From the NCBI GenBank assembly GCA_004431415.1, contig QPMI01000549.1, forward strand, positions 62,001 through 126,000: a DNA stretch of 64,000 nucleotides, written 5' to 3'. The notes beneath the pieces are model-generated. The model was not told where the DNA came from and did no database searches. It worked only from the letters and a program-made list of their open reading frames with translations. The position numbers were made by a program, and so were the translations under genes. This document shows, in pieces, positions 56,490-64,000 of the stretch (positions are counted from its first letter, which is position 1; each line of letters opens with the position of its first letter). The DNA is from Cyanophora paradoxa (taxonomy: Eukaryota > Glaucocystophyceae > Cyanophorales > Cyanophoraceae).

Positions 56490-58566
56490 TCAGCCGCGCT
56501 TGAACCAGGGGTTGGGAAGCCCGGCGCGCTTCTGCGCGGCGGCGGCGCCGGCGATCACGCCGGGCCGGTGCAGGCCCAAGGGAGGGGCGGGGGCTGACGA
56601 GGGCCTCGAGGAGGCGGGTGGCGGCCCGGGCGACGCCGGGCAGGGCCCCCGAGTCCCCGCAGTAGAGCGTCACCTGCCGCCCGCCAGCCCCTGGCTTCAG
56701 GCGAGAGGCGAGAGGAGGGAGAGAGAGGGCCGCACCCTCTTCATGAGGTCCGGCGACCCCACCAAAGCGTCGAAGGCCTGCCCCGCGTCAGCAGGGGCGC
56801 GGCGGGGCGGGGGGGGCGGGAAGCGCCGGCGGCTCGCCTCGCACAGGTCGGCCTCGGGGTAGCCCCCCGGGGGCTCGTAGATCATAACCCGTACCCCCTC
56901 GCGCACGGCCCCGACGACGCGAACCGCCTCGGCTGCGAGAAGGGTGTGAAGGCGGGGGGGGGGGGGGGGGGGGGGGTATGGCGCGCACGGAGGGCGAGGC
57001 CGTCGAGGAGGTCGCACTGGAGCTCGACGCGCCGGAGGGTCGGGTGCCCTGCGAACGAAGCCGTGTCGGCGGGGGGGGGTAGGGGGAGCTCGAGGGGGAG
57101 GGGGGTACGCGCACGGACGATCCAGTGGAGCATGGGCCGCCCCACGGCGGAGAGAGCCTGGCAGTACCTGGGCGGCAGGAAGATCGCTGAGCTGGAGCTC
57201 AGGTGAAGTCCAAGCCTGAAGTGGAGCGCGCACGAATCGAGCCCGGGAAAGGCGGCCGGGGACCAGGCCCCGGGGTGCGCTACGCCGGTCAGCGAGAGGA
57301 AGGCCCTGTACCCTCGCCACTCCCCTCCCCCTCCGCCGGCCGGGGCGTCGTCCGGCCTCAGGATCGACTCAAGGGCAGCAGCGGCGGCTGCGGAGAGGAC
57401 GGGGGCGGCGGCCGCGGGGGCCGGGGGCTCGGGCGCTTCGACGCCCACGTCGATGCCGCGGAGGCGCACACCCGCCCGGGCGAGCCCCAGCAGGGGCGCG
57501 TCGGCCCCGGCGGGGGACTCCAGGCGGCGGAGGGAGACCGCGGGGAGGAACCGGAGCGAGGGGAGCGCGCGCAGCGCCGCCTCGCTGGAGTCGGCCGCGA
57601 GGCTCGCGGCCGCGTGGAGCACCTCCAGCAGGGGGTGCCCCAGGCCCCCGAGGGGCTGCCCCGGCGCCCGAGCTCAGGCGTCTAAGAGCGAGGCGGGGGC
57701 TGGGAGCGGACCAGCGCGAGGTCCGCGAGCTTCGGCCCGTCGAGCAGCCGCAGCTCGCGCAGCTCGGGGAGGGCGGAGGAAAGGGGGAGGCCGGCGAGCG
57801 CGGCGGCGGCGGCGGCGGCGGCCTCGCCGGCGCGCTCGCCGGCGCAGTGGAGGGCGAGCGAGGCGAGCCGGCGGGGGCCGCCTCGAGCAGCAGCCTGCCG
57901 AGCTGGCCGTGGAGCTCCAGGGGCGCGTTCGGCGCCGGCTCGCCGCTGCCGGCGAGGCGGAGGTGGAGCTGCAGGCGGCGGACGCCGGCGCAGACGGGGC
58001 GCCGGAGCGCCGCGGCGGCCTCCGCACACGAGAGCGTCCGCCTGTCGAGCCGCTCGAGCCGCGCCAGCTCCGAGGCGAGCCGCTCCCAGTCGCCCGGCGT
58101 CGCCTCCTGCGGGTCCTCCGGGTTCCCGCGCTCCAGGCGGGCCCGCCGTCTCCGGCCCCACGCCTCCCGCGCCTCGCACAGCGCCGCCTGCGCGTCCCCG
58201 TCCCATACGTCCGCCGCGACGCTGCGGGCGGCTTCTTGAGATCGGGCGCGGCGCGGAGCGGAGGGCCGGGCGCGCGGCTTACGTGAGGGCCAGCTCGGTG
58301 CTGCGCGGCTCCTCGGTGGTGGCGGCGCGCCAACGCCTGCAGACGCGGGCGAGGCGCGCCCGCTCCGGCACGTCGAGCCAGCTCATGAAGCTCGCCAGGA
58401 GCTCGAGCGGGAGCGCCCGCGTCGGCGCGTCCCTCTCCCCGTCCAACTCCATCCCGTTCATGCGATGTTTACCAGCTGAACGCCTGGCGCCGTCGAGCAC
58501 GCTGACGGCCGGGTACAGGATCGATCGACATCGTGACGGATAAAGCCCGAGCGCCTCAGCCAGCAT
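56490..58566 (-). CDS. F-box protein with LRR-like region, paralogue of the gene at 4.9-6.7 kb
   Basis: Candidate SCF adaptor. The start is MLAEALGLYPSRCRS at 58566, or MNGMELDGERDAP at 58461. The F-box is LPLELLASFMSWLDVPERAR then LARVCRRWRAATTEEPRSTE. The next exon has VAADVWDGDAQAALCEAREA, DWERLASELARLERLD and ALRRPVCAGVRRLQLHLRLA, then LGRLLLEAA. The LRR-like sequence RRLASLALHCAGERAGEAAA with LPELRELRLLDGPKLADLAL follows in another frame. One extra C in the ccccc run (plus strand ggggg near 57868) would join the two, so a homopolymer error or frameshift is likely. Later exons: LRALPSLRFLPAVSLRRLES, LLGLARAGVRLRGIDVGVE, TLRRVELQCDLLDGLALR. The end is KRAGLPNPWFKRG, TGA at 56490-56492. An intron holds a 23-base G run (56954-56976). 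Confidence 0.68.
56954..56976. repeat. Poly-G run, 23 bases, in an intron of the second F-box gene
   Basis: An uninterrupted G run after aaggc and before tatggcg. On the coding strand it is poly-C just inside a GTACCCC-type intron. Confidence 0.92.
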
Positions 58567-58841
58567 CTGTCGAACGCCTCAGCCTCGATATGCTCGACGT
58601 CACTCATAGCTAACGCCTCTGAGGCTCTCTGCTGGACCGCTTTATTTTTCGAGGGTTCGCTGCATGCATATGCTGGACGGCTGCAGGCGCCGGCCTAGAT
58701 CGACACGCGCCGCCGCGTCGTTCCGGTCATTGCCAAAGTTGAGACCCGGCAAGGCCGCGGAGCCTGCGAATGCTGGGGCGGACGCGAAGTTGAAAGCTCT
58801 TAAAGGTCCGGGCGCATCGAAATCACCGATGGCGCAAGTGA
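58567..58841. promoter_or_regulatory. Shared intergenic region between divergent F-box and beta-helix genes
   Basis: A 275-bp space between opposite start codons. It contains a lower-GC stretch with tttatttttcgagg near 58641 and gcatgcatatgc near 58663. Two-way promoter activity is inferred from the layout only. Confidence 0.4.
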
Positions 58842-59992
58842 GTGAGGATCATGGAGCCCCAAGCAATGAGCGCTGTGCGATCTGCGCTGAACTTTCGTAC
58901 GCAGCTGCAGGAGCTGAGCGTGGGGACGGGGGAGAGCGTTGCGGCCGCCGTACGCGTGGCGCGGGCCGCCCCGGGGCAGACAATCCGCCTCGAACCCAAC
59001 TGGTGCGCCCTCAGGCGCTGCAGCCCGGCCCTCGATACGCGAGCTCGGCCGCGGGCGCCGAATCCCGCACGTGCACACGCGCTCCCTCATGATCACTCGC
59101 CGCGGCGCGCGACGCCCGCGCAGGTTCAAGGAGCAGGTGGTGCTGGACAAGGAGGTGCACATCGTGGGGCCGCGGGAGGCCATCCTAGAGTGGGACGAAG
59201 GCTTCACGCTGCACTGCGCATGCAAAGGGCCCGCGGCGCCGAGCGTGAAGGGCGTCACGGTCCGGAACTCGGCGCCCCAGGCCCCCGCGGTGTGGATCAC
59301 GGAGGGGAGCCGGGCGGTCGTCGAGCGGTGCAACGTCTCCAGCGCCGGCCTCGCCGGCATCGAGGTCCACGACGAGGGGACGGCCCCCACGCTGCGCGGT
59401 GCGCGCGCGCGCGGCGCCCCGATCCGGCCCATACTCCATCGATATCCCCAAGACCCGACCGAAGTCCGCGCAGAGAACGGGGTGCACGACTGCGGCGGGG
59501 GCGGCATCTACTTCCAATCGGCGGCGGGGGGCCTCGCGGAGGGCAACGGCGTGCGCGGGAGCGCGTTCGCGGGGGTCGAGATGAAGACGGGGGCGGACCC
59601 CGTCGTGCGGGGCAACCGCGTGCGCGGCGGCGAGGCCTAGGAGGCCGGCACCCTCGCCAGCGAGGGCGGGCGGGGCACCGTCGAGGGCAACGACGTGCAC
59701 GGCAACGAGCTCGCAGGCGTCCAGATCCGCCAGGGCGCCGACCCCGTCGTCCGGGGCAACCGGCGAGCCCAGCCCGCCCTCCCATCCCGAAGCTCTGGTA
59801 ACTAACACGACGCCCCGCTGCAGGATCCACGATCGCGACCAGCAGTTCGGGGTGTACGTGAACCTGGGCGGCAAGGGCACCCTCGTCAACAACGTGCTGG
59901 AGCGGCTGGGGCCCGGCCCCTCGGACGCCCTCGACGTCGACCCCGAGTGCTAGCGCTCCAAGTGCCGCCTCGAGGGGAACGAGATTCGGTAG
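58842..59992 (+). CDS. Right-handed beta-helix protein (FBXO11/SHCBP1-like repeats), with in-frame TAG codons
   Basis: Probable pectin-lyase-fold protein-interaction repeat protein. The start is MRIMEPQAMSAVRS at 58842, or the ATG at 58851. Exon 1 ends RLEPN and joins WFKEQVVLDKEVHIVGP across a GT-AG intron (59003-59123). Exon 2 (59124-59398) has VKGVTVRNS, VVERCNVSSAGLAGIEVHDE. Exon 3 starts at 59474 with ENGVHDCGGGGIYFQSAAGG, then FAGVEMKTGADPVVRGN. This is a repeat of about 23 residues. After NRVRGGEA comes TAG (59638-59640), yet the same frame continues with GRGTVEGNDVHGNELAGVQI and DPVVRGN. A GC-AG intron (to 59820) leads to RIHDRDQQFGVYVNLGGKGT, a second TAG at 59951-59953 and CRLEGNEIR with TAG at 59990-59992. 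The gene may be a pseudogene, the sequence may carry errors, or the short product ending at 59640 may be real. Confidence 0.6.
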
Positions 59993-60074
59993 CCCCGGCC
60001 TCCCGTTCATCGCCGTATAAGCTTAAGGCTGCACTGTACAGGAACCTATGTAACACTAGTAAAGCGACGTAGGG

Positions 60075-62805
60075 CTAGGCCGGTTTCTCGATGACTAGGG
60101 ACGGCGCGGCGCCTGGCGCGGCGCTCGCAGCCCCATCGGCGGCCTCCGCAGCGCCCGCCCGCCGCGGGCGCGCCCGCTCCCGCTCGCGGTCCCTGGGCGG
60201 GTCGTGGAAGTAGGGCACGACGCCGTCCAGACAGTCCCGCAGGATCGCGTTCGCTGTGGGCGGGGGAGGGGGGTACGAGTCACGAAGGGGATCGGACCCC
60301 GCTAAAGGGGCTGGGGGCGGTACCGGCGCGGTAGACGTCGGGGTGGCCGCCGCGCGTGAGGAAGCCGCGGCGCACCGCCAGCGCCTCGCAGATCGCCCAC
60401 GGCGACCAACTGGGGGTACAGGCACCGGCGCAGGCGTGAGCGCGGCGGGCCGAGGGGGTACGACGGCGAGGGCGCACGGCTCCGGCTCGGAGTCGAGCCC
60501 CGGCTCGGCCGGCTCGGGCTCGGGGAGCCTGCGAGGGCGGGGGGGCAGGACGTCGAACGAAGAAACAAAATTAAAAGGAAGGGGGCACGCGCACCGGTAG
60601 AGTGCGGGGAGGGGTACGCGGTGCGCGAGGAGGCGCACTGCGCTGTACGGCTCCCGCGTCTGGGCGATGGGGTACACCCCGCAGAGCACCTGCGAAGGAG
60701 ATCAGACGCGCAGACTCCCATAACAAAAGCGGGCGGCGGCGGGGGGGCGGGCCTGGAGGGCGCGGGGCTGGTCCAGGGCGGGGAAAACCAGGCCGGGGCA
60801 GTCGCAGAGGCGCAGCAGGGGGGACACGTGGATCGTCTGGAAGTGCTTCGTGTGCCCCGGCGACCTGCCGGGGGGAGGGGTGCGTGAGCGGTGGAGGAGG
60901 GGGACGGAGGGGTAGATGAGGGATTTGGGGGGTACCGGGAGGTGCTGACGACCTTGCGTCCGAGGAGGGCGTTGATGAGGCTCGACTTGCCTGCCGCCCC
61001 GGGCCGTCAGTGGAGGGGAGGCCGAAGGCGGAGGAAAGGGCGGGCGAGGGGGTCGGGTCGAGGGGCGGCCCCTATCTAGGGCGGGCGGGGCGGGGATGTT
61101 CACGCGGAGGGAGAGAGCGGCGCTAGATGGCATCGAGAACGGAGGGAAGCAAGGGGGGGCGAGGGGCGGCGGCTCGCCGGCGTTGGGGGGCCCGATGAAC
61201 CCGACGGTCACGACGCCCGAGGCGTCCTGGGGGTACGCGATGGGCGACGGGGCCGCCCGCCGCCCCGCGGAGGAGGAGAGCGAGGGCGAGGGCGAGGCGG
61301 AGAAGGGCGCGGCCGCCGCCGACAGGAGCGGCGGGGGCGGCCTCGCTGCCCCTTCCTCTTCCTCCTCCTCCTCTTCCTCCCCGATCTCGAGGTCTGCGGG
61401 GCCGGCATCAGAAAGGGCGAGGAAATTAAAAGAGTTTGCTCGGATTCGAACCGGAGAGATCGCGCCGGACGTCGCGCCCCGCCGCCGAGTCGCAGCTGCT
61501 GCTCTCGTCCCCGGAGTCCTCCCCCCCGCCGGCCTCCTCCGCCCCCCCCTCGCCCCCAGCCGGACGCGCGCCCGTACCCCGGGCCAGCTCCTCCTCCCTG
61601 GCCTCGGCGGCCTGCAGGAGGACCTCCGCGGCGCGCGGTAGTACCCGGGCGCAGGCCTCCAGGACCTCGCGCACCCCCAGGGCGGGCCGGCCGGCCCCCT
61701 GCCCCGCGCGCCGGCGCCGGCTCCGCACGCGCTGCCCGGCGGCCGCCGCCCGGTCCTCGCCCTCCTCGGCGGGGCGGGAGGAGAAGCGGGCGACGGGAAG
61801 GGCGTAGCGGCGCGCGAAGAAGTCGCGCCAGGCGTCCAGGGCGGGGCCGGGCACGAGGTCGGACTTGTTGAGGACCAGCACGGCCGGCTTGCGCAGCACG
61901 CGGCACACGAAGTCGTGCAGCCCCGGCGCGAAGTGGATGCGCGGGAACCTGAGCGGCGACCGGCGCGCGCACGGCCGCCCTCGCGGATCAAATTGGGCAT
62001 GTGAACGCATCCGAATTCGAACGGCAGCGCACCGCGCGTCGGCGACGAGGAGGAGCACGTCGCTCTTCTCCACGACGCGCCACAGCTGCCTCCAGACTTC
62101 TGCGCGCACGCACGCACCCCGCTCAGCCCCGCAGGCGGCGGGAGGAGAGCAGGCGAGCGCGGGCGCGCGCGGGCGCGCCGAGGTTGTGCTCGAAGAAGTT
62201 GAGGCGCTCGGGCTCGTAGGCGGAGTAGACGCCGTCGAGCCAGCGCTGGAAGCTCGCCCGCTCGCTCGCGTCCAGCTCCTCGTGTGTCATCTCCCGGCTC
62301 CACGGCGGCCGCCGCGGGATTGTGATCGTCTCCGCGTGGAAGTGGGCCGCCTCGACGGCGCCGCGGGGCCGCTCCGGCGTGAGCGGCCGGCGGCTGTCCC
62401 GGATGCGCCGCTCGATTTCCTCCTTCGGCTCCGGCGCAAAGACCGTCCGGAGCTTGTCGCGCTCCGGGGCCGCTGACGCGGATGCGCCTGGCGGCTCCCT
62501 CCCCCGCGCGCGGCCGCCGCCTGCGAGCCGAGACGCATGAGAGATGATCCTTTGATCATGTACACCGCCCGTCACTCGCCTGCGCGCGCTGAGCTGGCCT
62601 GCGGCTGGTTGCGCCCGCCGCCGCCGCGGCGCTCGTGCTCCTGCCGGGACGGCGGCTGGGACTGCGCATGGCCGTGGGTCACGCCTCCGTGCTGCGCCTC
62701 GTGCTCGCCGTCGCCGTCCGCTTGCGCTTTCTTCCTGGCTCGCTTCTCCTGTAGCTGTTTCTTCTTCGCCGCGCCTGAAAAGGCCTTCGCTCGTGTAGAT
62801 TGCAT
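60075..62805 (-). CDS. GNL1: GNL1-type circularly permuted GTPase
   Basis: Member of the YlqF/YawG family; relatives act in ribosome assembly and nucleolar function. The ATG at 62805 starts MQSTRAKAFSGAAKKKQLQE, matching the basic GNL1 N-terminus. Then come IPRRPPWSREMTHEELDASE, SFQRWLDGVYSAYEPERLNF and FEHNL, and VWRQLWRVVEKSDVLLLVAD. The permuted G motifs run G4 (VLVLNKSDLVPG, near 61870), an acidic insert (EIGEEEEEEEEEG), G1 (VGFIGPPNAG joined to KSSLINALLGRKVV across a GC-AG intron) and G3 (LCDCPGLVFPALDQPRALQ). VLCGVYPIAQTREPYSAVRL and AICEALAVRRGFLTRGGHPD follow. The end is SLVIEKPA, TAG at 60075-60077. Introns include several GTACCCC donors (for example after VSTSR near 60930). It is head-to-head with the aconitase gene. 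Confidence 0.9.
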
Positions 62806-62883
62806 CTCGCCGACTCCTCGGGCTCGCCCGAGCGCTTGCCTCTCGACGGCGCCTCTACCCCCCCTCATTCGCCGTTCGACAAG
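62806..62883. promoter_or_regulatory. Very short divergent intergenic region between GNL1 and aconitase
   Basis: Only 78 bp separate the two start codons, so the two genes must share core promoter sequence or overlap in their 5' UTRs. I see no TATA box. Confidence 0.55.
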
Positions 62884-64000
62884 ATGGCGCAGCGTGCGTC
62901 CCCGGCCTCGCCGCCCCTCGGAATAGATGTGCCTGCTCAATGAGCTCGTCTCCGGACGGCCGCGCCATACGCGACGCGCGCCGCCCGGCCAGATTTTGTC
63001 ACTGACATGCACCGGCGCAGCGAATCCGTTCGCGGCTCGTCTCGTGAAGTCGCTTGATGGAGCGAAATACTTCTCGCTCCAGGACCTCGGCGATGCCCGT
63101 CTTGGTGCGACAGTCCCGACCTCTTGGCCGGACGTCGCCGCGGCGCCCCTCCCGGCGTCATTCTATCAAGCTAAGGGACCGTGGAGGCCGGCGGGACCGG
63201 ATCGGCGGGCCCTCCCTCCCGTCGCGCCTGTTGAAGCGCCTCTTGACCCCGAAGCGTGCGATCGCAGCTAAGCTCCCGTACTCGATCCGCATCCTCCTGG
63301 AGAGCGCCCTGCGCAACTGCGACGAGTTCTCGGTCCACTCGAAGGACGTTGAGAAGATCCTGGACTGGCAGAACACCTCGAAGCAGGATGTCGAGATCCC
63401 GTTCAAGCCCGCTCGCGTCATCCTCCAGGACTTCACGTGCGCGCCGCTCGCGCGGCTCTCTTCTGCATCGCCCGCAGCCGCTCACACGCGTGCGGCGGCA
63501 GCGGCGTGCCGGCGGTCGTCGACCTGGCGGCCATGCGCGACGCCGTGAAGCGCCTCGGCGGCGACCCGGCGAAGATCAACCCGCTCGTGCCCGTGGATCT
63601 CGTCATCGACCACTCCGTGCAGGTGACACGCGCCGGGACGGCCCCCGCGCCCCGCCCCCGCCCCCGCCGACCGCCGCGGCCGTCGCTTCGCGCAGGTGGA
63701 CGCGCACGGGTCGCCGTCGGCGCTGGAGGAGAACCAGCGGCTGGAGTTCGAGCGCAACGCCGAGCGCTTCACCTTCCTCAAGTGGGGCTCCAAGGCCTTC
63801 AACGACCTCACCATCGTCCCCCCCGGCCCGCCCCCGCCCCGCCCCCGCCCCTCCTCCCTCCCGCCCTTCTAACCTCTTCGCAGGCTCCGGCATCGTGCAC
63901 CAGGTCAACCTCGAGTACCTCGCCCGCGTCGTCTTCAACAAGGTCCTTTCCTTTCCTTTCCTTCCTTCTTTCTTTCTCTTCCTGGCTGAGGGCCGGGGGC
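62884..64000 (+). CDS. ACO1: Cytosolic aconitase / iron regulatory protein 1 family, N-terminal part (cut by window end)
   Basis: Isomerises citrate to isocitrate through a 4Fe-4S cluster; the animal protein also binds iron-responsive RNA elements. A 10-nt first exon (62884-62893, ATGGCGCAGC) spliced to 63021 gives [17 protein letters not shown], in line with the usual NPFA start. Exons: 63021-63104 ([13 protein letters not shown]), 63268-63436 ([33 protein letters not shown]), 63502-63622 ([28 protein letters not shown]), 63696-63825 ([20 protein letters not shown]), 63884-63942 ([20 protein letters not shown]). Introns are GT-AG except 63826-63883, which starts GC and has ttctaac before its acceptor. 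The cluster-binding Cys residues lie beyond the window. Similarity to IRP1 is very strong. An upstream ATG at 62927 in an unspliced reading is an alternative start that I consider less likely. Confidence 0.92.

Noticed and set aside
59636-59953. TAG as a sense codon in this organism
   Set aside because: TAG is the natural stop of the SFI1-like, armadillo, BTB, hydrolase, GNL1 and array genes, so reassignment does not fit. The in-frame TAGs need another explanation.
62884-62940. Iron-responsive element hairpin upstream of aconitase
   Set aside because: I looked for a CAGUGN loop with a bulged C near the start codon and found none.

Overview
This is nuclear DNA of a very GC-rich eukaryote, most likely a unicellular alga or other protist. 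Nearly every gene is split by many short introns. Domain types such as SFI1/IQ, F-box, BTB, armadillo, C2/WW, GNL1 and the cytosolic aconitase are eukaryotic. Introns end in CGCAG or CTCAG, many begin with GC instead of GT, and many others begin with GTACCCC. High GC with abundant GC-AG introns reminds me of haptophyte algae, but that is recollection and not a test. I saw no rRNA, tRNA, CRISPR array, prophage or intact transposase.

Layout. 0.4-4.7 kb (+): SFI1-like centrin-binding coiled-coil gene. 4.9-6.7 kb (-): F-box gene. 6.7-8.5 kb: palindrome-rich intergenic DNA. 8.5-28.3 kb: an accessory tandem array of seven copies (A, B, C, B', C', C'', D, all minus strand) of an unrecognised four-exon gene family. 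Fragments of the 3' end of the SFI1-like gene lie 3' of copies A, B and B'. The array contains two recent tandem duplications, one of about 5.7 kb and one of about 2.76 kb. Both appear to come from unequal crossing-over inside paralogous genes, so copies C and C'' are chimeras.

28.7-34.0 kb (-): armadillo/HEAT-like repeat protein with about 25 small exons. 34.3-36.7 kb (-): C2 + Gln/Tyr-rich + WW-like protein. 36.7-40.3 kb: mostly unassigned. 40.3-44.0 kb (+): secreted glycoprotein with a beta-propeller-like and an HYR-like part. 44.2-45.7 kb (-): C2H2 finger + coiled coil + BTB protein. 46.3-52.9 kb (-): secreted KP-43-like subtilase with a hydrophobic C-terminal tail. 52.9-54.3 kb: repeat-rich DNA with clustered GGCTCGAGCC palindromes. 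54.3-55.7 kb (+): alpha/beta hydrolase. 56.5-58.6 kb (-): second F-box gene, divergent from a beta-helix gene (58.8-60.0 kb, +) that carries in-frame TAG codons. 60.1-62.8 kb (-): GNL1 GTPase, head-to-head (78 bp between start codons) with cytosolic aconitase/IRP1 (+), which runs off the window.

The genes do not form one pathway. The secreted glycoprotein and the subtilase are both extracellular and separated by one gene. The F-box and beta-helix genes are divergent neighbours of types that are fused in animal FBXO10/FBXO11. Single-base differences in G or C runs between near-identical copies break reading frames, so some apparent pseudogenes here may be sequencing errors. Multi-exon coordinates below are gene spans from start to stop codon; exon boundaries were placed by eye.
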